Part shown: one piece after another, positions 16,322-25,346 of the stretch
How the letters are laid out: each line of letters starts with the position of its first letter
Numbering within the stretch: position 1 is the stretch's first letter
NCBI RefSeq assembly: GCF_001570625.1
Contig: NZ_BBQT01000011.1
Span: 1 to 64,000 of the forward strand
Direction: 5' to 3'
Source: Syntrophomonas wolfei subsp. methylbutyratica
GTDB lineage: Bacteria > Bacillota > Syntrophomonadia > Syntrophomonadales > Syntrophomonadaceae
Length of the DNA stretch: 64,000 nt
Notes under the pieces: generated by a model
Told to the model about the DNA's origin: nothing
The model's input: only the letters and a program-made list of their open reading frames with translations
The model's database searches: none
Program-made: the position numbers and the translations under genes

Positions 16322-18343
16322 TTATATCTTTATTCTATATTGCTTTATCTTGCGGTATATAGTGTTACGGGATACCCCCAGGCTCTTAGCCACCTGACTG
16401 ACATTTCCGCCATGAAGAACCAGTAGAGCCATGATTTCTTCCCGTTCTCTTTCCTGCTCCATTTCTTTCCTTTTGCGCCTCTCCGTTGAGAGGGAAAGCA
16501 ACTGAGAATCCTCACCGTTCTCCAGTTCCTTCAGAGACCGGGCGGCGGGATGCGAAATTTCCTGGGGCAGGTGCTCCTGGCTGATTCTTGATTCCTCGGC
16601 AATATTGACCATCCGTTCTACCACATTCTGCAATTCCCGTACATTTCCGGGCCAGTCATAATCTTGCAAGGAGTGGATTACCTCCGCTTCTACCTGAGGC
16701 GTCTTAACTCCCAATTTCTGACTTATGTCCTGCAGAAAGTGATGGAAAAGCAAAGGTATATCCTCTTTGCGCTGGCGCAAAGGCGGCAGGGTGATAGCGA
16801 TTACATTTAAACGGTAAAAGAGGTCGCGGCGGAAATTGCCCTTTTCCACCTCTTCATGCAGCTTGCGGTTGCTGGCACAGATTACTCTCACATCCACGGG
16901 GATTACTTTGTCTCCGCCGATACGGGTTACCGTACGTTCCTGCAAGACCCTTAACAGGGAAACCTGCTTACCCAGGGGCATTTCCCCTATTTCATCCAAA
17001 AAAATACTGCCCCCGGAAGCCAGTTCGAATTTTCCGGGCCTTCCTCCCCGCCGGGCTCCGGTAAAGGCACCGTCCACATAGCCAAAAAGCTCGCTGCCCA
17101 AAAGTTCACGGGGTATAGCACCACAGTTAACAGCAATAAAGGGCGCATCCCGCCGGGAGCTAGCATTGTGAATGGCTTGGGCAAAGACCTCTTTACCGGT
17201 ACCGCTTTCTCCTTCCAGCAAAATGTTGCTCTCACTGCTGGCAGCCAGGGAAGCAATACGCACAACTCTACTCAGTTCCTGACTCTGACCGATAATATCA
17301 GAAAAATGAAGACTGGCCTGGGCCCCGCTAAAACGATTCACCAGGCTTTTTATATGGTTTATGGGGTTAATGAAGATTACTCCCCCATTAACCTTTCCTT
17401 GCTCATCCATAATGGCCTTACCGGATACCAGACATTGCACCGCTTCCCCGATGCCAAGGGTTAATTCGGAGTAGGAAAAATCCCTGCCGCTGTCCAGCAT
17501 TTCCTCTACTCGCTGTCCGGGTTCAAATAGCTCTTTAACCGGTATCCCCATTATCTTCCGGCTATTCTGCCCCAAAATCCTTTCCACCGCCGGGTTTATC
17601 TGGGTAATGATTCCCTGCCGGTCAATTACCATGATTCCATCGGATACGGTATTGTAAATATAGCCCAGGCGGTTGCTCAGCAACACGAGTTCGCGGTTTT
17701 TCTGTTGAATCCGCAGCTGGTCGCTGATAGCTTCCACCGCAGCTACCACCATGCCCAGGGTATGCAGGTGGGTTTTTTCCAGCGGCCCGGACATTTCCAA
17801 TATTCCTATCACTTGTTTGTCTTCATTGAGGATAGGAGCACCGGAACAAGTCCAGCTATGGTGCTTGCGGCAATAATGTTCTTTGCCTGAAACCTGGACG
17901 GGCTTTTTCAAAACTACTGCTGTACCTACTCCATTGTTCCCTATTTCTTCTTCCCGCCAGCAGGCTCCAGGCAAAAGATCAATATTCTCAGCCTCTCTTA
18001 CAGTATCCTGATCACCAATGGTTTCCATCAAATAACCGCGTTCATCGGCCAGCAAAACAACAAAACCTGAGCCGGCCACAAAACGGTGCAGTTTGGCCAT
18101 AAAGGGGCGCGCTACATCAATTAATTCCTTGTGACGCTGCAGCATTTCCTGAACTTCAGACTCTGCCAGGCGCCGTTTACTGTTTCCGACATATGGATTA
18201 GTTCCTAGCCGGGCGCATCTTTCCCAGGCATCAGCTATTTCCGTGGACAGGGCATCTCTATCCAGGCTGCCATTGCCAACGAATTCTTCCCAACAGGATT
18301 CAAGCGGGGTGAATTCTTTTTGCATCCTGGAAATCATCGCCAT
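16322..18343 (-). CDS. Sigma-54-dependent transcriptional activator (AcoR-like)
   Basis: About 673 residues. An N-terminal GAF-like sensor domain (roughly 50-210, with SWTCSGAPILNEDKQVIGIL typical of AcoR-type regulators) is followed by a PAS domain (about 230-330), an AAA+ domain with Walker A GESGTGKE, the sigma-54 contact loop GAFTGA, Walker B ASGGSIFLDEIGEMP, and a Fis-type helix-turn-helix at the end (GGNVSQVAKSLGVSRNTIYR). I take the ATG at 18343; a TTG at 18364 and an ATG at 18337 are alternatives. It lies downstream of the AOR operon, whose promoter is of the sigma-54 class, and is its probable activator. The GAF domain may sense an aldehyde or other small molecule. Confidence 0.9.
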   Translation of the reverse strand: MAMISRMQKEFTPLESCWEEFVGNGSLDRDALSTEIADAWERCARLGTNPYVGNSKRRLAESEVQEMLQRHKELIDVARPFMAKLHRFVAGSGFVVLLADERGYLMETIGDQDTVREAENIDLLPGACWREEEIGNNGVGTAVVLKKPVQVSGKEHYCRKHHSWTCSGAPILNEDKQVIGILEMSGPLEKTHLHTLGMVVAAVEAISDQLRIQQKNRELVLLSNRLGYIYNTVSDGIMVIDRQGIITQINPAVERILGQNSRKIMGIPVKELFEPGQRVEEMLDSGRDFSYSELTLGIGEAVQCLVSGKAIMDEQGKVNGGVIFINPINHIKSLVNRFSGAQASLHFSDIIGQSQELSRVVRIASLAASSESNILLEGESGTGKEVFAQAIHNASSRRDAPFIAVNCGAIPRELLGSELFGYVDGAFTGARRGGRPGKFELASGGSIFLDEIGEMPLGKQVSLLRVLQERTVTRIGGDKVIPVDVRVICASNRKLHEEVEKGNFRRDLFYRLNVIAITLPPLRQRKEDIPLLFHHFLQDISQKLGVKTPQVEAEVIHSLQDYDWPGNVRELQNVVERMVNIAEESRISQEHLPQEISHPAARSLKELENGEDSQLLSLSTERRKRKEMEQEREREEIMALLVLHGGNVSQVAKSLGVSRNTIYRKIKQYRIKI

Positions 18344-18505
18344 GGCACCTCGCTTTGCTTTCAATTCGCAAATCTAATAAATCTGGCCCACCCAATAAAC
18401 TGCCTTTTGCTCAGCTCTTGATATCATTTTATCAGATAAGGCTTGAGGCCACGAACATCAATATATCACAGCAGCGGAAGTCCTGCCCAGCAACTACAAT
18501 AATTG

Positions 18506-18544
18506 AAAACATCCCCTTTTCTTCGCTGGAATCGGGGGTGTTTT
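18506..18544 (-). terminator. Terminator between AOR operon and activator gene
   Basis: AAAACATCCCC and GGGGGTGTTTT form 11 pairs with one G-U, loop of 17 bases, T-rich on the minus-strand 3' side. It separates the HoxU-like gene from the activator gene, so the latter probably has its own promoter. Confidence 0.6.
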
Positions 18545-18591
18545 ATCCGATGACTAATTCGCTCTAAGACTCCCGCCTTTATAGACAGGAG

Positions 18592-18658
18592 TAAGTGCGG
18601 CTAAGTCCCTGGATAAGTGCGGCTAAGCTTCAGATGGAGTTAAAACTCCACCTGAAGC
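18592..18658. repeat. Tandem 14-base repeat and hairpin after the AOR operon
   Basis: TAAGTGCGGCTAAG occurs at 18592-18605 and 18614-18627, starts 22 bases apart, about two helical turns. A hairpin GCTTCAGATGGAGT/ACTCCACCTGAAGC (18627-18658, one mismatch) follows at once. The rest of 18365-18680 holds no gene that I can see. The repeats may bind a regulator of the activator gene. Confidence 0.5.
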
Positions 18659-18680
18659 AAGTCTTACTTTATGGGGATAG

Positions 18681-19433
18681 CTAGCAAGGCGAAAAACCTT
18701 GCATTTTACCTACCAGCTTTTTCCGCCGGCATTCTTCACAAAAACATAGTTCAGCATCTTCTATTCCACTGCGCCTGGAAACATAGTCAATTTCTTCACG
18801 GGTAGCGAAAGGCTGGCCGCAACGCTCACAATTTATAAGGTTAAAGTTCTTGTTCCAGATGGTCCTTATATTGCCGCTGTCTAAAACTTCAATAGCGCCG
18901 GTTGGGCAGATATGAGCACAGGCGGCACAACCGATACAGGCCGTTGCCGCCTGGTCATAGGGAGTACCCACCCGTTTATCTATCCCCCGCATTACAGTGG
19001 AAATAGCACTTGTACCCATCTTCTCGCAGGCCAGTACACAAAGGCGGCATACTATACAGCGCTCTTCCTGTTTTTCGCCTAAGGAATTTTCGGAGCAGCC
19101 GTATTCCCGGTACAGCTTTTGCATCAATACACTGCCTGAAGCGCGTTTGTACAGCACCATAATAATATTGCGCCGGATTTTTTCCACTGCCGGAGTAGAG
19201 GTTTTTACCTCGATTCCTTCACTTACCGGATAAGTACAAGAGGCCACCAAACGACTGCGCCCTCCTGCAGTTACTTCCACCGTACAAAGACGACAGCTTC
19301 CCTGGCCGCCAAAAGCTTCATGATAGCAAAGGGTGGGAATAGCAATTCCTTCCCTTCTGGCCACATCTAAAATGCTGTCGCCAGGATAAGCGTTAAATGC
19401 TTTTCCATCAATAATAAGCTTCATTTCTCCCAC
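18681..19433 (-). CDS. HoxU/NuoG-N-terminal-like iron-sulfur subunit
   Basis: A 250-residue electron-transfer subunit. An N-terminal plant-type [2Fe-2S] domain (CYHEAFGGQGSCRLC, then ASC) is followed by the NuoG His-Cys type region and two [4Fe-4S] sites, CIVCRLCVLAC and CIGCAACAHICP. It stops before any H-cluster or molybdopterin domain, so it is not a hydrogenase catalytic subunit. The last 50 residues add CERCGQPF and CFCEEC, four extra cysteine pairs or singles that look like a zinc-ribbon or further cluster, unusual in HoxU. It lies six bases after the NuoF-like gene and should pass electrons between NuoF and the AOR/polyferredoxin part of the complex. Confidence 0.87.
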   Translation of the reverse strand: MGEMKLIIDGKAFNAYPGDSILDVARREGIAIPTLCYHEAFGGQGSCRLCTVEVTAGGRSRLVASCTYPVSEGIEVKTSTPAVEKIRRNIIMVLYKRASGSVLMQKLYREYGCSENSLGEKQEERCIVCRLCVLACEKMGTSAISTVMRGIDKRVGTPYDQAATACIGCAACAHICPTGAIEVLDSGNIRTIWNKNFNLINCERCGQPFATREEIDYVSRRSGIEDAELCFCEECRRKKLVGKMQGFSPC

Positions 19434-19439
19434 CCTCCT

Positions 19440-21263
19440 CTATTTAACTTTGATAGCCTGGAAAGAGCAGCTATCAATACACTCACCGCAGCAGATGCAT
19501 TTGTCGCTTTCAATCCGGTGGGCCTGTTTTTTCTCCCCTTTTATACCTTCTACCGGGCAACGGGGCAAGCAGAGGCCGCAACCGGTACAAATGGCGGGAT
19601 CAATCCAGAATTCACTAAGCTCCCGGCATATCCCGGCCGGGCAGCGCTGCCCCTCAATATGCTCCAGGTACTCTTCTCTAAAATAGCGAAGGGTAGAAAG
19701 CACCGGGTTGGAAGCGGTACGGCCCAGGGCACAGAGTGAAGCTTGCTGCATAGTCTCAGCAATATCCTCCATCAGTTCCAGATCTTCGATTTCCCCCTGT
19801 CCATGGCAGATGCGGGTGAGGATTTCCAACAGGCATTTTATGCCTTCCCGGCAAGGAACGCATTTGCCGCAGGACTCTCCGGCCAAAAAGGACAGATAAT
19901 AGCGGGCTACTTCCACCATACAGGTACGGTCATCCATGACAATCAATCCCCCGGAACCCATCATGGAACCGGCCTGGGACAGGGAATCAAAGTCTAGCTT
20001 GAGATCCAGCAACTCGGCTGGAATACATCCCCCGGAAGGCCCTCCGGTCTGTACCGCCTTAAATTTACGACCTTGGGGAACACCGCCGCCGATGTCAAAT
20101 ATAATTTCCCTTAGAGTTGTACCCATAGGCACTTCAACCAGCCCGGTATTGGCCACCTTACCCACCAGGGAAAAGACCTTGGTTCCTTTGCTGCCTTCGG
20201 TACCCAGGGAAGTGAACCAGCTGGCTCCCCGTTCCATTATTACCGGAATATTGGCCCAGGTTTCCACATTGTTTATTATGGTTGGCTGTCCCCAGAGACC
20301 CTTTTCACTGGGAAAAACATATTTATCCCAGGGCTCCCCGACATGGCCTTCAATCGATGCGATCAAAGCCGTTTCCTCGCCGCAGACAAAGGCCCCGCCC
20401 CCACGAACTATTTCAATATCAAAGTCAAGCCCGCTGCCCAGTATGTTTTCTCCCAGAAAACCATGGTTTTCAGCCTCCTCTATAGCCTTCTGCAGGCTGG
20501 CTACCGATTGGGCATACTCATCGCGAACATATATAAAACCAGTTGATGCTCCTACCGCATAGGCCGCAATGATCATACCCTCTAAAACCGAGTGCGGGTC
20601 CCCCTCCATAATACTCTCATCCATAAAGGCTCCAGGGTCGCCTTCATCCCCGTTGCATATTATATAGCGCGGCTGGGCCGGGGTCGCAGCACAAGCCTTC
20701 CATTTGAGCCCGGCGGGAAATCCACCCCCGCCTCGCCCTCGCAATCCAGACTTTATGATCTCTTCGATTACCTGTTCCGGACGCATATCCAGCAAGGATT
20801 TTTCCAGGGCGCGGTACCCCCCGCGCTCCAGGTAATCCTGCAAAGAAGAAGGGTCAATAAGCCCCACATTACGCAGAGCCACCCTGGTCTGCCGCCGGTA
20901 AAAGGGTATATCATTCTGCCCCTGCACCAGTGCTTTCTTCTGCCGGTCACGAAAGAGCAGCCGTTTTACCACTTCACCCTGCTTCAAGGTTTTCTCAACA
21001 ATCTCGGGTATGTCAGCCGCCTTAACCCGGCAGTAAGTGATATCCTCCGGCAATATGCGGACAAAAGGTCCCTGGGCGCAGAGCCCATGACAACCTGTGG
21101 CCCGGGCGGAGGTGGTGGCGGCAAGTACGGCCTTATCATCTGAAGTAAGATTATCTTTCAAGGCCTGATATACTTCCCGGGCCCCATTGGCCACACAACC
21201 AGTTCCACAGCATACCAACAGCAGGTGAATAAGGGATTTATTCATGGTGGTCATTATCCCCAC
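19440..21263 (-). CDS. NuoF-like NAD(P)H-binding flavoprotein subunit
   Basis: A 607-residue NuoF/HydB/HndC-type subunit. Order of parts: an N-terminal thioredoxin-like [2Fe-2S] domain (CCGTGCVANG ... HGLCAQGPF), the FMN/NADH domain with GRGGGGFPAGLKWKA and GGGAFVCGEETALIASIEG, the [4Fe-4S] site CGKCVPCREG, and a C-terminal 2[4Fe-4S] ferredoxin domain (CTGCGLCLPRCP, CICCGECIDSC). This is the layout seen in bifurcating hydrogenases and related complexes. Its start overlaps the NuoE-like gene by 26 bases. It should exchange electrons between NAD(H) and Fe-S partners, here serving the AOR. Bifurcation is inference from the architecture. Confidence 0.92.
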   Translation of the reverse strand: MGIMTTMNKSLIHLLLVCCGTGCVANGAREVYQALKDNLTSDDKAVLAATTSARATGCHGLCAQGPFVRILPEDITYCRVKAADIPEIVEKTLKQGEVVKRLLFRDRQKKALVQGQNDIPFYRRQTRVALRNVGLIDPSSLQDYLERGGYRALEKSLLDMRPEQVIEEIIKSGLRGRGGGGFPAGLKWKACAATPAQPRYIICNGDEGDPGAFMDESIMEGDPHSVLEGMIIAAYAVGASTGFIYVRDEYAQSVASLQKAIEEAENHGFLGENILGSGLDFDIEIVRGGGAFVCGEETALIASIEGHVGEPWDKYVFPSEKGLWGQPTIINNVETWANIPVIMERGASWFTSLGTEGSKGTKVFSLVGKVANTGLVEVPMGTTLREIIFDIGGGVPQGRKFKAVQTGGPSGGCIPAELLDLKLDFDSLSQAGSMMGSGGLIVMDDRTCMVEVARYYLSFLAGESCGKCVPCREGIKCLLEILTRICHGQGEIEDLELMEDIAETMQQASLCALGRTASNPVLSTLRYFREEYLEHIEGQRCPAGICRELSEFWIDPAICTGCGLCLPRCPVEGIKGEKKQAHRIESDKCICCGECIDSCSFQAIKVK

Positions 21264-21738
21264 CTCCCCGGTATTCTTTTATTATTTCTTTTAGAGCGGC
21301 CGCATTTACCCGAGGATAGACCCGCTCATTGACCAGCAGAGCCGGGGCTATTGCACAAGCCCCGATGCAATTGACCGTTTCCAGGGAAAACTCCCGGTCA
21401 GCTGTGGTTTCCCCGGGGCCTATCCCCAGATTTTTATATATCTCATCCAGTAGAATATTGGAGCCTTTAATATGACAGGTAGTACCATCACAAACCTTGA
21501 AATTGACTCGGCCCCGGGGCTGCAGACTGAAGGCTCGGTAAAAGGTAGCCATGCTGTAAACCTGGCTGAAAGGAACCCCCACATATTCCGCGGTTAGTTC
21601 CAGGGCAGCCCGGGGAAGGTAACGATAGCAACGGCTTAGCTCATGCATAATGGCTATAATATAGCGTTTCTCTCCCGGGAAACCGTAGATGATTCTCCTA
21701 AAGCCTTCAATATTTTCCTCACACTCTTGTTCACTCAT
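21238..21738 (-). CDS. NuoE-like [2Fe-2S] subunit
   Basis: A 166-residue thioredoxin-fold [2Fe-2S] subunit of the NuoE/HoxE/HydC type. The four ligands are in CDGTTCHIKG and CIGACAIAPA, and the N-terminal helical domain (LPRAALELTAEYVGVPFSQV ... ATFYRAFS) is typical. It is the partner of the NuoF-like subunit, which overlaps it. A 153-base gap with a strong hairpin separates it from the AOR gene upstream. Confidence 0.92.
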   Translation of the reverse strand: MSEQECEENIEGFRRIIYGFPGEKRYIIAIMHELSRCYRYLPRAALELTAEYVGVPFSQVYSMATFYRAFSLQPRGRVNFKVCDGTTCHIKGSNILLDEIYKNLGIGPGETTADREFSLETVNCIGACAIAPALLVNERVYPRVNAAALKEIIKEYRGGGDNDHHE

Positions 21739-21800
21739 GATAACCCGCCTCCTGGAAGGCTTATAATAAGCCTCATTCTGCGATTAGGTGATTTGGATGA

Positions 21801-21837
21801 TTCTTCTCCCCACTTCGTAAGGAAGCAGGGAGAAGAA
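21801..21837 (-). terminator. Hairpin between AOR and NuoE genes
   Basis: TTCTTCTCCC pairs with GGGAGAAGAA over ten bases, with a small inner stem ACTTC/GAAG. No long T-run follows on the minus strand. It may be a leaky terminator or a processing and stability site that sets AOR above the NADH-module subunits. Confidence 0.5.
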
Positions 21838-21891
21838 GAATAAATTGCGAGCGTATTCGGTGCCAGTTTATGGAAACACGGCTTAGCGGTC

Positions 21892-23685
21892 TTATAAGCT
21901 GAGTTCCTGTAGTTTCTCCGGAGTGGGAACACCGGCCTGGTCCCATCCCCGCAAGGTATAATACTCCGGCAACATAAGCTCTAACCTGACCACATTCCCC
22001 TGGTGAGGACCACCTTTCATGGGTTCACGCAGGAGTCGGGGAGGCAGAGTGTCGTCTTTGCTGCTGATACCGGCTTGCAGGTTAAAGGAGCGTTCCAGAT
22101 TCCAGATCCGTTCCCCCGCCAGCAGAAATTCCTCGTCACTTAAATCAAGCCCGGTGGCCTGGCGCAACTGCTCCGCTATCTCCGGCAAACCCTGGCCAAA
22201 GGTAGTGAAAAGACAAATCCCGGCCGAATCTACCAGGGCCGTGAGATCCTGGAATATTTTAAGCAGGGCCGCCTTACCCTCGGTGCTGTCCGGATCCACT
22301 TTTTCCGGTATACCCAAAACCTCAGGGGAAGTCATGTAGCCCCTGACATGGCAACCGCCCCGGTTGGAAGTAGCATAGTTCAAACCGATTCCCTGCTGCC
22401 CCCGGGGGTCATAAGCGGGCAATTCCTGCTTTTTCACCGACATGGAAAATTCAGGATGGCCATATTTTTCAGCCAGGCGATAAGAACCTTCCGCCAGTTC
22501 GTCCCCGAATCCCTCCCGGTAGGCGGTCTTGATGGTCATTTCAACCAGCATATCGGCATCACCCCAGCGCAGATCCGCCTTTTCCCAGGGGATGAAGCCC
22601 TTTTCCATCATTTCCGTTGCACAGGCCAGGGTACCGGCCAGGGAGATAGGATCAAGACCTAACTCGTTGCAGAGGAAGTTGGCCTTGGAAATGGCTTCAA
22701 AATCATCGATAAAAAGGTTGGGCCCCAGGCCCCAGGTTGCCTCGTACTCCGGCCCTTCGCCAATACCTTTATATTTGCCCCGGTTGCGGCTAACCCGGCC
22801 ACAACCGATGGAACAACCAAAGCAACCCTTGTTGCGCACCAGGCAGTGTTCGGCCTGGTACTCGCCGGAAACATTTTCCGCCTTTGCAAAAACCGCTGCT
22901 TCACTGAAGTTCTTAACCGGCAAGCCCCCGTGCTCATTCAGAATATTTACCAAAACATTGGTGCCATAAGCCGCCAAACCGGCCCCGGTTACGGGATGCG
23001 CTTTCAATTTGTTCCGGGCATCGGTAATTGCCTGCATGAAACCCTGCCGGTCGGCCACTTTGATACCTCCGGTACCTCGAACTGCCAGGGCTTTCAAGTT
23101 CTTTGAGCCCATGACCGCTCCCACTCCGGAGCGCCCCGCGGCCCGGTTATACTCATTCATTATGCAGGCGAACTTGACCAGTTTTTCTCCAGCCGGTCCT
23201 ATACAGGCGACTTTGGCCTCCTCATGCGTAGCCTGCTTAATCATATCAGTCGTTTCCGGAACATTGCGTCCCCAGAGCTCTTCTGCACTTCTTAATTCCA
23301 CTTCAGCATTATTTATCCATAGATAAACCGGTTTTTCAGCTTTTCCTTCAAAAATGATTCCATCATAACCGGCATATTTAAGCTCCGGACCAAAACTCCC
23401 CCCTGAGTTGGAAGCAGCAATGGTACCATTTAGCGGTCCCCGGGTTACTACATTATAGCGTCCGCCCGAGGCAGCCAGAGTTCCGGTAAGAGGGCCGGTC
23501 ATAAAAACAATCTTGTTTTCCGGGCTCAAAGGATCCACCTGAGGATCCACTTCATCCATGAACAATTTGCTTCCCAGACCCCTGGCTCCGATATAATTTC
23601 GCCGAAGCACTGGATCGAGCTTTTCTTTTTTGATAGTAGCGTCAGTGAGGTTAACCCTTAAAATCTGTCCTATCCATGCATACAT
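21892..23685 (-). CDS. aor: Tungsten-type aldehyde ferredoxin oxidoreductase
   Basis: A 597-residue AOR-family catalytic subunit, the usual length. The N-domain begins [15 protein letters not shown] and includes FMTGPLTGT and [15 protein letters not shown]. The [4Fe-4S] ligands are in CFGCSIGCG (near 290) plus the distant Cys in DSAGICLF (near 505), matching the CxxCxxxC...C pattern. [10 protein letters not shown] lies near the cofactor site. ATG 23685 follows GAGGAGGTG and the polyferredoxin stop by one base. The enzyme oxidises aldehydes to acids, or the reverse, at a tungstopterin. With the NuoEF- and HoxU-like subunits it resembles the multi-subunit tungsten oxidoreductases (WOR-type) that link aldehyde oxidation to NAD+ and ferredoxin. 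The actual aldehyde is unknown. Confidence 0.93.
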   Translation of the reverse strand: MYAWIGQILRVNLTDATIKKEKLDPVLRRNYIGARGLGSKLFMDEVDPQVDPLSPENKIVFMTGPLTGTLAASGGRYNVVTRGPLNGTIAASNSGGSFGPELKYAGYDGIIFEGKAEKPVYLWINNAEVELRSAEELWGRNVPETTDMIKQATHEEAKVACIGPAGEKLVKFACIMNEYNRAAGRSGVGAVMGSKNLKALAVRGTGGIKVADRQGFMQAITDARNKLKAHPVTGAGLAAYGTNVLVNILNEHGGLPVKNFSEAAVFAKAENVSGEYQAEHCLVRNKGCFGCSIGCGRVSRNRGKYKGIGEGPEYEATWGLGPNLFIDDFEAISKANFLCNELGLDPISLAGTLACATEMMEKGFIPWEKADLRWGDADMLVEMTIKTAYREGFGDELAEGSYRLAEKYGHPEFSMSVKKQELPAYDPRGQQGIGLNYATSNRGGCHVRGYMTSPEVLGIPEKVDPDSTEGKAALLKIFQDLTALVDSAGICLFTTFGQGLPEIAEQLRQATGLDLSDEEFLLAGERIWNLERSFNLQAGISSKDDTLPPRLLREPMKGGPHQGNVVRLELMLPEYYTLRGWDQAGVPTPEKLQELSL

Positions 23686-23686
23686 C

Positions 23687-24184
23687 TTAGCTCACCTCCT
23701 CATAAACATCCTTTAACTTGGCCGCAACTGCCTTGCGTCGCGCCAGTCCGGCTTCGCCCGCTTCCTGGTAAGTGATGGCACCGGAAGGACAAAACTTCAC
23801 ACATTCCGGATCCCCACCGCAAAGGTCACATTTTAGAATACTGTCGCTGACATGATCGTAGAAAGTAGCCCCCAAAGGACAGGCTATGGTACAAGCCTTG
23901 CAAACCAGGCAACGGCTTGAATTTACCACCATAGCACCAGTTTTATTGTCGCGGCTTACGGCTCCTACCGGGCAGACCTGCATACAGGCCGCCGTACTGC
24001 ATTGCTGGCAGAGAACCGGGGAGGAAAATCCCACCTTCTCAAAAGTAAAAACGGATATGCGCGACCGGGCCGGGTTGAATTCTCCGGTGTGAGTAAACGA
24101 ACACACCAATTCACAGGTTCTACAGCCAGTACATTTTTCCGGTTGAACTACAATAATCTTTTCCATCTCGCTCTGGCTTCCCAT
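23687..24184 (-). CDS. Polyferredoxin subunit with four [4Fe-4S] clusters
   Basis: A 165-residue HycB/AorA-like electron carrier with four cysteine sets: [37 protein letters not shown] and [15 protein letters not shown]. It is the first gene of the AOR operon and should wire the tungsten subunit to the NADH module. The start is uncertain: ATG 24184 lies about 18 bases from the only strong ribosome site (GGAGGTGAATT). A later in-frame ATG (giving [12 protein letters not shown]) has a weaker site, and in-frame ATT and CTG codons lie at ideal spacing. Confidence 0.9.
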   Translation of the reverse strand: MGSQSEMEKIIVVQPEKCTGCRTCELVCSFTHTGEFNPARSRISVFTFEKVGFSSPVLCQQCSTAACMQVCPVGAVSRDNKTGAMVVNSSRCLVCKACTIACPLGATFYDHVSDSILKCDLCGGDPECVKFCPSGAITYQEAGEAGLARRKAVAAKLKDVYEEVS

Positions 24185-24290
24185 AGTGAAAACCAGAATT
24201 CACCTCCTTTTTTGCTTTCTCTATAAACTGCTTGTTCTTAAGCTCCTGCGGCTAACCAACCCCAATCTTTTAATCTCTGTAATCTTTAAT

Positions 24291-24307
24291 AGCAAAAATC
24301 ATGCCAA
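24291..24307 (-). promoter_or_regulatory. Sigma-54 (-24/-12) promoter of the AOR operon
   Basis: Minus strand TTGGCATGATTTTTGCT matches the consensus TGGCAC-N5-TTGCW with the GG and GC doublets at the required spacing; the only core change is T for C in TGGCAT. It lies about 107 bases before the polyferredoxin start. An activator gene of the matching class is three kilobases downstream of the operon end. Confidence 0.85.
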
Positions 24308-24326
24308 CTCGAACAATGCTCTCCAG

Positions 24327-24368
24327 AAAAAACTAATCCCCGTTCCACCATGATTCAGGTGAACGGGG
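24327..24368 (-). terminator. Terminator after the ThiF/MoeB-like gene
   Basis: CCCCGTTCACC pairs with GGTGGAACGGGG (one bulged base) on the minus strand, followed within five bases by TTTTTT. It ends the MoaD-ThiF unit just upstream of the AOR promoter. Confidence 0.75.
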
Positions 24369-24400
24369 TTGATAAGATTATTTGCCGTTAGAATAACTTT

Positions 24401-24429
24401 TGTAACATTGTTGTCACAAGCTGGTTACA
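24401..24429 (-). promoter_or_regulatory. Upstream activator site candidate
   Basis: TGTAAC ... GTTACA (outer arms) and TTGTCACAA (inner) share one centre at 24415, making a nested 29-base palindrome. It is about 100 bases upstream of the -24 box, the normal place for an enhancer bound by a sigma-54 activator. ATGACAGT is also repeated just beyond it. Confidence 0.6.
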
Positions 24430-24469
24430 TTAAGATGACAGTATTATGACAGTTCACGAACAGAATAGT

Positions 24470-25288
24470 TTACAAGTCCAAAACCTCGAACTCCATATCC
24501 AGAAGGTTGAAAAGAAGAATGCGTTTACGCAAAAGTTCTCCCCGGCCCAGGAGGATTTTTACCACTTCGGCGACCTGTAGACTGGCTACTACAGCAGGAG
24601 CAAATGCCAGGACCCCCTGCTTGCTTTCCACTCCCTGCTCCTGGTTGCTGTTCCGGTAGATTGTTTCCAGGCTGTCTTCACCAGGAAACTGGGTACAAAC
24701 CTGACCGCACCAGCCAGCAATGGCACCATGTACCAGGGGCAGCGACAGGCGTTGACAGACAGCGGCCAGCATCTTGCGTACGGGAATGCTGTCCAGGGCA
24801 TCCACTACCACCTGATGTCCGGCCAGCAAATCCTCCCCCTCCCCTGCCGCGAAAGGACGGTTGAAAGCCTGGAATTTCACAGCCGGGTTGATGGCCTGAA
24901 CCCTTTTAGCCGCCGTTTCAACCTTGCTTAGTCCAATAGTGTCCATATCAGACAGCAGTTGACGATTAAGATTATGCTCGGCAAAACTATCATAATCCCA
25001 GGCCGAAATCGAAGCAATTCCCAGGCGGGCTAGTTCCTCCAAGAGGTAGCCTCCCAGTCCCCCACAACCGATTACCGCCACCCGGGACTGAAATAAGCGG
25101 CACTGTTCTTCTCGGGTGATGGATTTAGCGTTGCGCTGGTAACGCTGGGGTAAAACACCCTGGGCCAGGAGCCTTCCCTCGGCTTCGTGCAGGGATAAAC
25201 CCAGGGCCAGAGCCATTTCCTCTTCTTCTTTCCAGCCAATAAGCCCGGATGGGGCTTTTTGCCGCAACAGTACATCCATTTTATCCAT
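24470..25288 (-). CDS. ThiF/MoeB-family adenylyltransferase
   Basis: A 272-residue E1-like enzyme. The ATP-binding GCGGLGGYLLEELARLG, the acidic residue after the second strand (WDYDSFAEHNLNRQLL), VVVDALDSIPVRKML and GAIAGWCGQV are typical. The two CxxC zinc pairs of MoeB are missing. About 50 N-terminal residues form an extra helical segment. It follows a small MoaD/ThiS-like gene by 58 bases and probably adenylates the -GG end of that protein. Next to an AOR operon, the pair most likely serves molybdopterin or tungstopterin assembly, although thiamine synthesis is possible. Confidence 0.88.
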   Translation of the reverse strand: MDKMDVLLRQKAPSGLIGWKEEEEMALALGLSLHEAEGRLLAQGVLPQRYQRNAKSITREEQCRLFQSRVAVIGCGGLGGYLLEELARLGIASISAWDYDSFAEHNLNRQLLSDMDTIGLSKVETAAKRVQAINPAVKFQAFNRPFAAGEGEDLLAGHQVVVDALDSIPVRKMLAAVCQRLSLPLVHGAIAGWCGQVCTQFPGEDSLETIYRNSNQEQGVESKQGVLAFAPAVVASLQVAEVVKILLGRGELLRKRILLFNLLDMEFEVLDL

Positions 25289-25346
25289 TCTACAAACATC
25301 CCCTGGGCCGGCCTTCCGGCTCGCTATATTTTAATACTTTGATCAT

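Noticed and set aside
21735-21932. 65-codon frame between NuoE and AOR genes
   Set aside because: It spans the intergenic hairpin and the end of the AOR gene in another frame, with no ribosome site.
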